Positions 22,340 through 34,923 of a stretch of 64,000 bases of DNA are shown in pieces. A program made the translations under genes and the position numbers. This stretch comes from Cynocephalus volans. Taxonomy: Eukaryota > Chordata > Mammalia > Dermoptera > Cynocephalidae. The stretch is taken from NCBI RefSeq assembly GCF_027409185.1, contig NC_084474.1, forward strand, positions 5,449,382-5,513,381. Reading direction: 5' to 3'. Below the pieces are notes generated by a model. That model was not told the DNA's origin. It did not search any database and was given only the letters and a program-made list of their open reading frames with translations. Every line of letters starts with the position of its first letter. The first letter of the stretch is position 1.

Positions 22340-23480
22340 AAAAAAAAAAAAAAAACAATTGCTAGAATTAAAACAATGCAACAGAAGAAAAGAGATATAT
22401 CAATAAGACAGAGTAGCTAGCCGACAAAAACAGCAAAAGGCTTCATCGATAAATGACATTTCGAGAGCACTGGATTTCTCCAGAGAGGGGAGTAGGGATC
22501 AGGTTAGAGACTCACCTCATACCATCGACAAGATTAATTCCAGAAGTCAGGAGATAGAAGGAAGCAGACAGCACTTAGGAGTTGACTGCAACAACGCTGC
22601 CATGAGGTAGCAAAGGCCTAGCCTAAGACATCAAATGAAAGAGAAAGGTATCAATAGGAGGTATTTGGTGAAGAAAAAATTAACAGGAATTCATGAATAA
22701 TTGGAGGAAGAGTTGAGATAAAGGGAAGAATATGATTCCAAAGTTGAAACTACCTGCCCTGATAACTGATTCTATTTGAAATTTATGATGAGAAATAGGT
22801 CTTAAGAAAAATGAGTCGCTTTAGATGGACTAAGAGAAGAAACTGCTGGAAATGTCTAGAAACATGTGCAAGTGCAGAAATAGAAATCAAGACTGCTGCC
22901 AGAACTAAGATGAGACCAGCCACCTACAGATCAGGTGTTATGGGAGCGACCAAGAGGAGAGGAAAGGACGGAAGCAAGAAGCATCTCCCCAAAGCACGCT
23001 CCACTGGGAGTCAGGAGAGGCAGGTGCAGCAGGGGAGGCAGGGATGTGCGAGAGCCCACACGGCATCTCCCAAAGCCTGGGCTGCAAACCTGCTGAACGA
23101 AGAGGCAGGTGCACAGGCCTGTGGCTCAGAGACCAGGCTGGCCCCAGCTCTCAGCAATCGATGAAACCTCACACTCCATGAAAATGAGAGTGAAGCCACA
23201 TGTGTCGGGAGGCTGGAAAACTCAGCATGAATTCCTGACTTGAGGAAGGTGTCACACTCCAGTCTGTCACTGCAGCAGTTCTCGGTGCACCAGACGTTCA
23301 GAGCAGAGGAACTGGGCTCCTTGGGGCACAGTGGATGCCTGATCTAAGTTTTTTTTTTAAAAGGCAAAAACCAGATGGTCTGAAATGGCCAGCTGTTACT
23401 GGATGCAGGGACACTTTCAGAACTTTAAGGACAGTGCTAAAGGACAACGGCCTCCCACTAGCTGACACCCATTGAATATC
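22340..23480. other. Interval without recognised features
   Basis: Former CENPJ intron. A 117-codon open stretch on + (22811-23164) is Arg/Lys/Ala-rich without a recognisable domain. Nothing else is evident. Confidence 0.5.
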
Positions 23481-23494
23481 AAAAGGGAAATTTC

Positions 23495-24130
23495 ATAATT
23501 TTTTTATTGAAACACAATTGATTATGCATATTTGTGAGGTAAAGATTTGAATATCAATACCTGTATATAATAAGTGATGATCAAATCAGAATAATTAGCA
23601 TAATCATCTTTATAAATGTGATCATTCTTTGTGACCCTTAACCCATTTCTTGCTAACCCCCTCCCCCTCCCCCTCCCTATCTCTAGTAACTTCAGTTCTG
23701 TTCTCTCCTTTTGAAAGTTCAACATATTATTGTGATTGTTGTTTCTTTCCTTCTTTCTTTCTTTCTTTTTTATTTATTTATTTTTTAGCTCCCACTTATG
23801 AGTGAGAGCATGTGGTATTTCTCTTTCTGTGCTTGGCTTATTTCACTTGATATAATTGTCTCCAAGTTCATTCATGTTGCTGTGAATAGCAGAACTTCAC
23901 TCTTTCTTATGGCTGAGCAGTATTCCACTGTGTATATATACCACATTTTCTTTATCCAGTCATCTGTCAATGGACCTTTAAGTTGGTTCCATATCTTGGC
24001 TATTGTAAATAGAGCTGCAATAAACATGACAGTTCAAGTATCCCTTCAATATGATGATTTCCACTCTTTTGAGTATATACCCAATAATGGGACTGCTGGA
24101 TCATATGGCAGTCCTATCTGGAAATTACAT
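23495..24130 (-). mobile_element. L1 3' end, antisense
   Basis: The + strand shows 'ttttattgaaacacaattga', (ccctccc)n, 'tagctcccacttatgagtga' and 'gagtatatacccaataatgg', the antisense of L1 3' UTR and ORF2 end. It stops abruptly near 24130. Confidence 0.85.
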
Positions 24131-24459
24131 AATTAATTGAGTTTGTGAAAAGCTATGAATCAATAATGATGAGTGTAAATTCCAGGAGGATGGAAATGTC
24201 TTATTCATCACCAATTCCCAAATGCTTAAAAGTGTCTAGTACATAAAGTATTCTCAATAAATTTGTAGGATGAAAAATACCCAAATAAGAGTTAATATTT
24301 TTAAAAATAACTATAATATAAAGAAAGGTTAAATATACCATCTCTTTTATTTTTTAATGATTTAACAATTAGAAGAGTATTAATAAATATAGGTTTGTTT
24401 CCTATTAAATAAGTATGTTTTTAAAGTATATATTTGCACAGTAGAAGTAGAAAGAAGGA

Positions 24460-26590
24460 TAAATACAGGGAACTATGGATTGGAAGAATTAACATTGTGA
24501 AAATGTCCATACTACCCAGAGCGATCTACAGATTTGATGTAATCCCCATCAAAATACCAATGACATTCTTCCAGAAATAGAAAAAACAATCCTAACATCC
24601 ATATGGAACAACAAAAGACCCTAAATAGCTAAAGCAATCTTGAGTAAAGAAAAAGTAAAGCCACAGGCATCATACTACCTGACTTCAAATAACACTACAA
24701 AGCTATAGTTACCAAAACAGCATGGTACTGGCATAAAAACAGACACTCAGAACAATAGAACAGAACAGAGAACCCAGAAATTAACCCACATATTTACAGC
24801 CAACTTATCTTTGGCAAAGGCACCAATAACATACATTGGAGAAAAGACTTTCTTTTTAATAAATTGTGCTGGGAAAACTGGATATCCACATATAGAAAAA
24901 TGGAACTAGACCCATACCTCTTGCCACATACCAAAATCAACTCAAATGGATTAAAAACTTAAATGTAAGACCTATTTGAAACTATAAAACTCCTAAAGAA
25001 AACATAGGGGAAACACTTCAGGAAGTAGGACTGGGCAAAGACTTTATGAATAAGACCCCAAAAGCACAGGCAACAAAAGGAAAAGTAAACAAATGGGATC
25101 GTATCAAACTAAAAATCTTCTGCACAGCAATAGAAACAATTAACAGAGTGAAAATACAACCTACAAAACGGGAGAAAATATTTGCAAACTACACATCTGA
25201 CAAGGGATTAAACAACTTAACAAGGAGCTCAAACAACTTAGTGAGAAAACAAGTAACCTGATTTAAAAATGGCCAAAGGAGCTGAAGAAGCATTTCTCAA
25301 AGGCAAATATACAAATGGCCAACAGACACAAGAAAAAATGTTCAATATCTCTTAAGCATCAGAGAAATGCAAATCAAAACCACATTGGGACATCATCTCG
25401 CCCCTATTAGACTGGCTATTATGAAAAAGACAGAACATAGCAAGTGCTGGCGAGGACACAGAGAAAGGGGGTCCCACTCCTGCACTGTCAGTGGGACTGC
25501 AAATTAGCACAGCCGCTACGGAAAACAGTACGGAGTGTCCCCAGACAGCCACGGGTACAAATGCCTTCTGATCCAGCAATCCCACTGCTGGGTACATACC
25601 CAAAGGAATGGAAATCATCATGTCGAAGAGATACCTGCACTTCCATGTTTATGCAGCTATTTTTACAACAGCCAAGAGTTGAAACCAACCTAAATGTTCC
25701 TTGACAGGTGACTGCAAAGGAAAATGTGGTATATTTATACAATGTGTAGTGGATTGAATTATGTCCCCCCAAAACTCACTGAAGCTTGAATTGTGTCCCC
25801 CAAGTTTTGTGTTTTAGAAACTTAGCCTCCATTGTGACTGTTAAAAGGGTGGGAGATCCTATTATGGTAATTGAAAGGTGGAGCCTTAAGGAGGTGATTA
25901 GATTGTAGGACCACGCAGTAGTGAATGGATTAAAAATGGCGGTCAGAGGCGTGGTTCTGAGGGCTTTAAAAGAAGAGGAGAGTCTGTCTCTCTCTCTCTG
26001 CTCTCTCTGCTTCCACCATCTTGCAATGTGAGACCCCTGGGTCACTGCTGCCACCACAAGATGGGCTTTGGACTTCCCAGCCTCAGAAACTGTAAGCAAT
26101 AAATTTCATTTTCTTTATAAATCACCCAGCTCAGTGAACTGTGTTCTAAGCAACAAAAACAAACTAATACAGACTACTTTACCATAAAGAAGAATGAAAT
26201 TCTTCCATTCACAGCAACATGGATGAACTTAGAGAAAATCATGTTAAGTGAAATAAGCCAGGCACAGAAAGAGAAATACCACATGGCCTCACTCATAAGT
26301 GGGAGCTTAAAAAAAATAAAATATAAATAACAAAAAGAGAAAGAAAGATACAACAGTCACAATAATATGTTGAACTTCAAAAGGAGAGAGTAGAACTGAG
26401 GTTTTCAGAGGTGGGAAAGCGGAAGGAGAAGGGTTGAGTGAGAAATTGGTAAAGGGTCACACGGAATGATTACATTACGTAATGAGGAATATACTAATTC
26501 TCCTTACTGGATCACCACATATTGTATACAGGTATTGATATTCAGCCATGTACTCTACAAATCAATTATGTTTCTATTAAAAAAAATAAG
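24460..26590 (+). mobile_element. L1 ORF2 end plus 3' UTR, sense, split by a MaLR LTR
   Basis: It starts 'ggattggaagaattaacatt', runs through ORF2 phrases (cagcaatcccactgctgggt), is cut at 25744 by an LTR and resumes at 26172 (ccataaagaagaatgaaatt), ending in an A-rich tail near 26590. No open ORF2 survives. Confidence 0.85.
25745..26171 (+). mobile_element. MaLR (MST/THE1-like) solo LTR
   Basis: It opens tgtagtggattgaattatgt and carries 'ggtaattgaaaggtggagcc', AATAAA at 26099-26104, and closes 'aacaaactaataca'. It is inserted in a sense L1. Target-site duplication not clear. Confidence 0.8.
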
Positions 26591-26599
26591 TCAGTGGTT

Positions 26600-26945
26600 G
26601 CTAGTGATTGGAGAGAGGGAGGAATGAATATGCAGAGCACAGAGGATTTTTAGGACAGTGAAACTGTTCTGTATGATACTGCATTGGTGAATACATGTCA
26701 ATATACATTTGTCAAAACCCAGAGAATGTATAATACCAAAAGTGGCCCCCAATGTAAGCTATGGACTTGGGGTGATGATAACGTGTCAGTATAGGTTCAT
26801 TGACTTTAGCAAATATACAACTCTGGAGCAAGATGCTGATATCAGGGAGGTTGTGCATGTGTGGGGACAAGGAGTGTACTGGAATTCTTTGTACTTTCCA
26901 GTCACTTTTTCTGCAAACCTAAAACTGCTCTAAAATAAAATTTTA
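26600..26945 (+). mobile_element. Old L1 3' UTR, sense
   Basis: Contains 'gtcagtggttgctagtgatt', 'ctgttctgtatgatactgca' and 'cctaaaactgctctaaaata', an old L1 3' UTR ending in an A-rich tail. Confidence 0.7.
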
Positions 26946-26959
26946 AAATAATAGTAATA

Positions 26960-29900
26960 ATAATTTTGAACCCACTGGCCAGCCTCTCCCTGTTCCCACC
27001 ACCCCCACACCCCAGTCTCTGGTAACCATTGTTCTATTCTCTGCCTCTGTAGTATCAACTTTTTTCCCCTTAGATTCCACATGCGAGTGAGATTGTTTGG
27101 TATTTCTCTTTCTGTGGCTGGCTTACTTCACTTAATATAATGCCCTCCAAGTCCATCCACGTTGCCACAAATGACAGTATTTCATTCTTTTCTATGGCAG
27201 AATAGTATTCCATTGTGTATATGTACCACATTTTTTTACCCATTCATCTGTTGTTGGGCACTTAGGTTGATTCCATATCTTGGATATTGTGAATAGTGAT
27301 CCAGTAAACATGGGAGTACAGATATCTCCTCAAAATACTGACTTCATTTCCTTTAGGTATATACCCAGTAGTGGGATTGCCAGATCAAATGGTAGCTCTA
27401 TTTATAATTTTTTGAGAGGTCTCCATATTATTTTCCATAATGGCTGTACTAGTTTACACTCCCACCAACAGTGTGCAAGTGTTCCTTTTTCTCCACATCC
27501 TTGCCAACACTTGTTTTCTTCTGTCTTTTAGTAATAGCCATTCTAGTTTGCGTGAGGTGGTATCTCATTGTTGTTTTGATCTGCATTTCTCTGGTGATTA
27601 GTGATTTGACCATTTTTTCATATGTTTGTTGGCCATTTGTATGTCTTCTTTTCAAAAATTTTCCATTAAGATCCTTTGCCCATTTCTTAATTGGGTTATT
27701 TCTTTTTTGTTGTTTTTTTTTTTGCTGTTGAGTTATTTAAGTTCCTCATGTATTTTTGGTATTAACCTCTTGTCAGATGCATAGTTTGTAAATATTTCCT
27801 CCCATTCTGTAGGTTGTCTCTTCACTTTGTTAAGTTTCCTTTGATGTGCAAAAGATTTTTAGTCTGATGTAATCTACTTGTCTTTTTTTGCTTTTATTGT
27901 TTGTGCTTTTGAAGTATTGTTTAAAAAATCCTTTCCCAGCCCTGTGTCATGGATCATTTTCCATATGTTTTCTTCTACTTGTTACATAGTTTCACATCTT
28001 ACATTTATATATTTAACCCATTTTGAATGGATTTTTGTACATGGTGAGAGGTAGGGATCTAGTCTCATTCTTCTGCATGTGGATATCCAGTTTTCCCAAC
28101 ACCATTTATTGAAGAGACTGTCTTTTCCCCAATACATATTCTTGGCACCTTTGCAAAGATCAGTTGGCTGTAGGTGTGTGAGTTTATTTCTGAGCTCTCT
28201 ATTCTGTTCCATTGGTCTCCAAGTCTGTTTTTATGCCAGTACCATGCTGTTTTGGTTACTATAGCTTTGTAGTATAATTTGAAGTCAGGTAGTGTGCTGC
28301 CTCCAGCTTTTCTTTCTTTCTTTTTTTTTTTCAGGATTTCTTTGGCTATTCAGGATCTTTTTTGGTTCTATATGAATCTTAGGATTTTTTGTTTGTTTCA
28401 GTGAAGAACATCATTCATATTTAGACAGGGATTGCATTAAATCTGTAGATTGCTTTGGGTAGAATAGCCATTTTAACTATATTAATTCTTCAAATACATG
28501 AACATGGAATATCTTTCCATTTATTTATGTCCTCTTCAATTTATTTCTTCAAAATTTTATAGTTTTCATGGTAGAGATCTTTTACCTCCTTGGTTAAATT
28601 TATTTCTAGGTATTTAATTTTTTGTTGTTTTTGTTATAGTAAAATGAATTGTTTTCTTGATTTCTTTTTCAGATAGTTTGCTATTAGGATATAGAAGTGC
28701 TACTGAATTTTGTGTGTTGATTTTGTATCCTGCAACTTTACTAAGTTTGTGTATTAGTTCTAACAGTTTTTTGGTGAAGTCTTTAGGGTTTGACTACCTC
28801 TTTTACAATTTGGATGCCTTTTATTTCTTTCTCTTGTCTAATTGCTCTGGCTAGGACTTCCAGTACTATGTTAAATAGAAATGTGAAAGTGGGCATCCTT
28901 GTAATGTTCCTGAGCTAAGAGGAAAAGCTTTGAGCTTTTCCCCATTCAGTATGATGTAAGCTGTGGGTTTCTCATATAAGAATTTTATTGTATTCAGGTA
29001 CATACCTTCTATACCTAATTTGTGAAGAGTTTTTTATCATAAAGCAGTGTTGAATTTTGTCAAATGCTTTTTCTGCATCAATTGAAATGATCATATGCTT
29101 TTTGTCTTTCTGTTAATATGGTATATTACATTTATAGATTTGCATATGTTAAAACATCCTTGCATCCCTGAGATAAATCTCATTTGATCATAGTGAATGA
29201 TCTTATTAATATGCTGCTGGATTTGGCTTGCTAGTATCTTGTTGAGAATTTTTGCATCTATGTTCATCAGGGACAGTGACCTATAATTTTCTTTTGGTTG
29301 TGTCCTTCTCCAATTTTGGAAACACAGTAATGCTGGCCTCATAAAATGAGTTGGGAAGTATTCCTCCCTCCTCGATTTTCTGGAATAATTTGAAGCGAAT
29401 AGTTCTCCTGTAAATGTTTGGTAGAATTCAGCAATGAAGCCACCAGGTCCCAGGCTTTTTTAAAATGGAAGACATTGTATTAATAGTTCGATTTCCTCAC
29501 TTGTTATTGATCTGTGCAGATTTTCTGTTTATCATAATTTAATCTTGGTAGATTTTATTTGTCCAGGAATTTATCCATTTCTTCTGTTTTATCAAATTTG
29601 TTGTTCATGATAGACTCTTATGATCCTTCATATCTCTGTGGCATCAGTTGTAATATCTCCTCTTTCATTTTTGATTTTATGTATTTGAATCTTCTTTCTT
29701 TTTTTCTTGATTAGTCTGGCTTAAAGTTTGTCAATTTTGTTTATCTTTTCAAAAAAACAACTCTTTATTTTGTCAATCTTTTCAATTGTTTTTGCAGTCT
29801 CTGCTTTATTTATTTGTGCTCACAGCTTTATTATTTCTTAACTTTTGCTAATTTTGGGTTTAGTTTGTTGCAGTCTTTCTAGCGCCTTTAGGTGCAATGG

Positions 29901-31320
29901 TAGGTTGTTTATTAGAAATCTCTCTTCGTTTTTGATGCAGGCATTTATTGCTATAAACATTCCTCTTAGAATTGTTTTTGCCATGTCCTACAGATTTTGA
30001 TATGATGTGTTTCCATTCTCATTTATCTCAAGGAAACTTTTAATTCCCCTTTTAATTTCTTCATTAACCCATTGGTTGTTTAGGAGCATGTTGTTTAAAT
30101 TCCATGTGTTTGTATAGTTTATCAAGTTTTTATTGTTGATTTCTAGTTTTACACCATTGTGGTCAGAAAAGATACTTGATATGATCACTCTCTTTTTAAA
30201 TTTGTGCAGATTTGATTTGTGGCCTAATATGTGATCAATCCTAGAGAATGTTCCATGCATATCTGAGAAAAATGTGCATTCTGCCCCTGTTGGATGGAAT
30301 GTTCTGTAAATGTCCATAAGATCCATTTAGTCTATGGTGCAGTTTAAGTCAGATGTTTCTCTCTTTATTTTGATCTGTCTATTGTTGAACGTGGGTTGTT
30401 GAAGTCCCCTACTATTATTGAATTGCAGTCTCTCCCATTAGGTCTGTGTTTGCTTCATATATCTGGTTGCTCTAATGTTGGGTGCATATATATTAACAAT
30501 TTTGTTATATCCTCTGATCATCCTTTGATCCCTTTATCATTATATAAAGACCTTCTTTGTCTCTTTTTATAGTTTTTGGTTTAAAATATATTTTATCTGA
30601 TATAAGTATGGCTATTCCTGCTCACTTTTGGTTTTTCTTTGCATGGATTATCTTTATCCCACCCTTCACTTTCAGTCTATGTTTATCCTTAATAGTTAGC
30701 TGACTCTCTTACAGGTAGCATATCATTGGGTCTTATTTTTTTTAATCCATTCAACCACTTTGTATCTTTTAATTGGAAAATTTAATCCATTTGCATTCAA
30801 GGTTACTACTGATATGTGAGAACTTATTCCTGCCATTTGATTAATTGCTTTCTTTTTTTTTTTTTTTTTTTTTGGTCTTTTTCATGACCAGCACTCAGCC
30901 AGTGAGAGCACTGGCCATTCCTATATGGGATCCGAACCCGCGGCGGGAGAGTCACCGCGCTCCCAGCGCAGCACTCTACCAAGTGCGCCACGGGCTCGGC
31001 CCCTGATTAATTGCTTTCTGGTTGTTTTATAGCTCCCTAGCTTCTTTCTTTTTCTCTTGTTATTTAACTATGTGGATTGGTGGTTTTCTGTGGTACTAAG
31101 TTTTGTTTTCCCTATTTTTCATTTGTGTATCTGCTGTAATTTCCTTTTTGTGGTTATCTTGGGACTAACATAAAGAGTCTTGTAGTTATAATAGCCGTCT
31201 TAAGCTGATAGCAACTTAATTTTGGTCACAGGAAAATACTCCAGTACCTCCCATTTATATTTTTGTTGTCTTAATTTATGTTTGTATCTGTTATACATTC
31301 CTTAACCAGTAGTTGTAGCT
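26960..31320 (-). mobile_element. Long L1, antisense: 3' UTR through ORF2 endonuclease
   Basis: On - it can be followed from the endonuclease C-terminal part (30326-29988, with SRIDHILG and SDHNG) through RT and C-terminal regions to the 3' UTR near 26960. It is broken by many stops and frameshifts, hence inactive. A family-B SINE is inserted at 30854-31003. Confidence 0.85.
30854..31003 (-). mobile_element. Family-B SINE, 16-bp target-site duplication
   Basis: On - it starts gggccgagcccgtggcgcac, has the B box gcgggttcggatcccatata, a partial second unit (ggccagtgctctcactggct) and a poly(A) tail of about 20. It is flanked by tgattaattgctttct at 30838-30853 and 31004-31019. The perfect duplication implies a young copy. 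Confidence 0.95.
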
Positions 31321-32664
31321 TTTATTGGTTTTTTTTTTTTTTTTTTTTTTTTACCATTTTGACTCACAGTAATTACATTTTTTTAAAAAGTGTCTTTCTC
31401 AGAGAAATACACTTAATACTTACAGGTGAAATGACCAGGTGTCTGGGATTTCATTTAAAACATTCCAGAATAAAAGACAAAAAAAGTGTGGAGACAAAAG
31501 AGAAAGAGGTGAAATTAGAAAGACAAAATGACCACTGGTGAAGTATGGGAATGCATTACATTATTAATGCTTCTTTAATAAAAAAGAAATTATAAAAACT
31601 GATGTGAACTGGGTGGCCAGGGCATGGGTGAGATGGAGAGATTTCACTATATATCTTTTCATACCTTTTGAATGGGAATATATTTATGTTACCTATTGAA
31701 ATAAAAATTTTAATAGATCGTCTAAGTCTGACATTAGGTTTAATAAACTGAGCATTAAACAAAATGTAATGACATGTGCTTCTCTCCACAAAAATAAATA
31801 AACAGAATTAAAGACCCTGAGCCACACTGTACACAATAACTTAAGCTGTAGGTATGCAGATGAGGTTGTTCAAGGATGATGCACAATAGATATGGAAAAG
31901 GAAGAAAATGAGGAATGGAACTCAAAAATACTCGTGTTTAAAATATGGAAAATGGAAGATGAGTTTACATTTTATGCTAGAGGCTATGGACAGCCACTCA
32001 AAATTTTTCTTTTGATAAGTTGAAGTTTTAACTTTGATGAAGCCCAATATATACATTTTTTCTTTCATAGTAAGTTGTATACTGTCTAAGGAATCTTTGC
32101 ATATGCCAATGTCATGAATATATGCACCTATTTTTTGTTCTGGAAGGCTTATATTTTAGCAAGAAATGCATTTGTTCTTTCTAACTGCTACATTCTTCTG
32201 ATCACATCTATTTCTAGCTCTGAAATGAACAGAACTGATAATTTGGCCTATCAGCTTATAAGTTTTATAATCAAACACCCAGTTGGTCTATCAGCCTTAA
32301 ATTATTACAAATGAACAGAACTAACAGTATTTGATGTATGGTGGGTCAAAAAGATTAACACAACATTACACTGCTAAATTTCTAACTCATAGCTTATTAA
32401 TTCATCCATGTAATTATCATGGTCTTTTCTGGGACACCTTTAGTAAGCCTTTATTAGTAAGATAAGAATTGGTATATCCTACTCTTTAGAAGTCAGACTA
32501 TAAAAAATATTCCTGATGCAGTGTCTTGAACAGATTATTTGTGAAGTGAATGAGTAATGGATTGATACCCAGTTTCTCTTTGACAGATCAAATAACTCTA
32601 ATGAGATTCTTACAAGATATCACCTTTACTAATTTATATGAGCATAATGTAAAGAACCAGCACA
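31321..32664. other. Former CENPJ intron with old repeat fragments
   Basis: A 24-base T run lies at 31329-31352. 31400-31800 resembles an old L1-type 3' end. No gene recognised; the short open frames have no domain. Confidence 0.5.
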
Positions 32665-32852
32665 GTATTTCTTCACACTCTTTTTTATCTGGAAAAGTTC
32701 TTGCAGCTGTAGTATACTTTTCAAAAATATTACATCCCTTTTGTAGCTTCCTCATTTCTTCCTTTTAAAATTTTTCTATTCGAGCCAGTTCTTTTACTTT
32801 CTGTTGCTCAAAGTCTGCAATTTCTTTCCTAAAGTGGCCAAACCATGTTATC
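32665..32852 (-). pseudogene. CENPJ: CENPJ relic, exon before the coiled coil
   Basis: Reads FGHFRKEIADFEQQKVKELA, RIEKF, stop, [10 protein letters not shown], then [15 protein letters not shown] and EEI. The TAA at 32767-32765 replaces a lysine codon. No good donor follows (ctgtgctgg). The left limit of homology is approximate. In CENPJ this segment directly precedes the QQIADL block seen at 22.3 kb. Confidence 0.87.
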
Positions 32853-32959
32853 ACCTAAGGGGATCATCTCTATATAGTAACACATGTGTGGCATCAAAGA
32901 ACCCATTTACAGTAAATCCATCTTCAATCCACAGACCTGAAATAACAGCCAATCCACTC

Positions 32960-33761
32960 ACCAAAGCATTCATCCAACAAGCATTCAGCAAGCACCTGCT
33001 GTGAATCAGGCACTCTACTGGATACTGGGGAAATCATATCAAAGAAAACAAAAATCCTTACTTCCACAAGCTTCTTAAATTCTAATGGGAGAAAAAGATG
33101 ATAATAAACAAGATAAATAAGTAAAATGAATGAAATATTACAAGCATTAAGGAGAAAAATAAAGCAAGGGAAGTGGTTGGTAATACTAGGGTGACAGGTT
33201 GAAGTTTTGGAAGGGCATCTTGCAGGAATAACATATGAAGTAAAACCTGAAGGCAGTGAGAGAACAAGCCATAGGAGTGTCAGGAAACAGCAATGTTGGC
33301 AGATGGGGTGTCAAATACCAAAACCCTGGGGCAGAAATGTGCCTGAGGCACTCAAAGAGCAGTCTAGAGGCCGTGTGTTTACAAGAGAGAACAAGAGACA
33401 GATAGTAGAAGAAGATGTCAAAAAATGAGGAGGTCAGATTAAGTAGAGTCTTAGCAACCCCTGTGGGGATGCCAGCATCTACCTCAGGAGAACACTGATC
33501 AGAAGAACTTCCCAGCCCAGGCAGGCTCTGGATGCTGGTAAACGATATAGGGAGGCACGGGAGCCACAGAGAGACCAGCTAGGAGGTGATATTAATATGC
33601 AAGGAAGATGAAGGGACCTGAGGATGCTGTGAAGTGGTAGGGTTAGATGTGGGGAGAGGGAACAGAAGATTCGAGGATGACACCAACATTTTGGATTCAG
33701 CAAATGGAAGAACAGAGTTGTCATTTGCTGAGATGGAATATACTAACATTTATAAAGCAAA
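32960..33761. repeat. Old dispersed mammalian repeat, family unassigned
   Basis: Phrases 'ggcagaaatgtgcctgagg', 'aggatgacaccaacattttg' and 'gtcatttgctgagatgg' recur in a known type of old genomic repeat, but I cannot name it securely. It hosts the LTR at 33762-34309. Confidence 0.4.
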
Positions 33762-34309
33762 TGTATTTCACAGGGCCTAGTTTGCAAAGCCCTGTAGTCT
33801 CAGGTTTAGCCTAACCTTTTGGAATTACATATGTTTCTATATATGTTAACCTTATAAAAGGTTGGAAACTTTCCTCAGGCTAAAGTCTCTGTTATAGATT
33901 AAGAGTTGCTGGCTCAAAGACAGACAAGTCATTTGATTGATATGTAAAATACCGGAGAAATTGCTGTAGGGAAAAACAGTGTTTGTTAAGAACAAGCTTT
34001 TGTTGGTGGATTGACTTAACCTTTTGCAAATTACATTATGGAATGTCACTTTGCTTGTTTCACTGATGTTACCAGCCTTTACTGTTAAACTATACTTGGC
34101 CATAACCCCACCTACATTCTTTTTCTGTTACTTTCTCGTCTGGAGAATAAATGCAGGGAGAGAGCCCCAGTTCTTGGTTAATTTCCCAAGGAAGGAATGC
34201 CTCTCTCTTGAGGGTTCTGGGAAATTAACCCCTTTGGGGTCTCTCACTACTCCAGAAGAAATGGGCTCTGAGTAATCCTTTTTGCATTTTCGTCATCCTG
34301 TGTGAGGCA
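33762..34309 (+). mobile_element. Second solo ERV LTR, related to the one at 16.2 kb
   Basis: About 548 bp from tgtatttcacagggcc to ctgtgtgaggca, flanked by aagcaa before (with one extra a) and after (34310-34315). AATAAA lies at 34146-34151. It shares the U5 phrase gggctctgagtaatc with the 16.2-kb LTR. The left edge rests on the imperfect duplication. Confidence 0.65.
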
Positions 34310-34315
34310 AAGCAA

Positions 34316-34795
34316 CAGAGAAGACTGTGAGAAAAGTATGACAGGGAATATCAAGAGCGAATTTTGTATAAATGATCAATTTAAAATACTCACCAGCTCT
34401 CCAAATAGAGAGACAAGCTAGGCAGTGGAGTATGAGCTAGACGTTTCTAGATGGGACATGACCACACCAAGATGATTTTTAAAGCCTTGAGACTGGAGGA
34501 GCACTTCACAGAGAAGATAAAAGATATTCATATTTAACTAAATATTCAAAACTTCTATACTGTACACACAATCATGTATTTTGTAAAGGCAAAAGCTGAG
34601 GGAAAAATACTTGCAGCACTTCTGACAAATGTTTAACATCCTTAATAAATCTGCATGAAATTCCTACAATCAGTAAGACAGAATCCCCATTAAAAAAATG
34701 AACAAAGGTTGGGAAGGCATTTACAAAATAAACAGAAATGACCACTAAATATAGAAGTATGCTCAATTTTATCAATAAATAAATGAAAATTTTTT
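34316..34795. other. Interval without recognised features
   Basis: Nothing clear; possibly an old L1 fragment near 34480-34780. Confidence 0.4.
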
Positions 34796-34923
34796 GGTTT
34801 TTGTTTCTTTCTTTTTTCTTTTCTTTTTTTTTTTTTTTGGCAGTTGGCTGGTACTGGGATCTGAACCTATGAATTTGGTGTTATAACACTGTGCTCTAAC
34901 CAACTGAGCTAAACGGCCAGCCA
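34796..34923 (-). mobile_element. Family-A SINE, antisense
   Basis: On - it reads ggctggccgtttagctcagt (A box) and ggttcagatcccagtacc (B box), then ccaactgcc and a long A/G-rich tail. Flanking aaatgaaaattttt and aaatgtaaattttt form an imperfect target-site duplication. Confidence 0.85.

Larger units (their letters stand above)
8925..32852 (-). pseudogene. CENPJ: CENPJ (CPAP/SAS-4) relic: seven decayed exons in genomic order
   Basis: CENPJ is the centriole-length factor CPAP. Its coiled coil and C-terminal G-box (TCP10 homology domain) build the cartwheel-tubulin link and bind STIL. Seven blocks on - match my memory of the protein in the right order: 32852-32665, 22328-22089, 12925-12863, 11563-11426, 11347-11264, 11182-11059 and 9111-8925. 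Several keep GT/AG borders, so this is not a processed copy. Damage seen: in-frame TAA (32767-32765), in-frame TGA (22286-22284), a 1-nt deletion giving TAG in the 84-nt exon, a 1-nt insertion and lost acceptor AG in the next, and three indels in the last exon. RNF17 next door is intact. The large central exon and N-terminal exons were not found. TCP10-like paralogues share the C-terminal fold, but order and position next to RNF17 favour CENPJ. A working copy elsewhere is likely, because CPAP is normally essential. Confidence 0.8.

Noticed and set aside
8925-32852. CENPJ matches as a processed (retro) pseudogene
   Set aside because: The blocks are separated by 78 bp to about 10 kb and several are bordered by GT/AG, so they descend from the spliced gene, not from mRNA.
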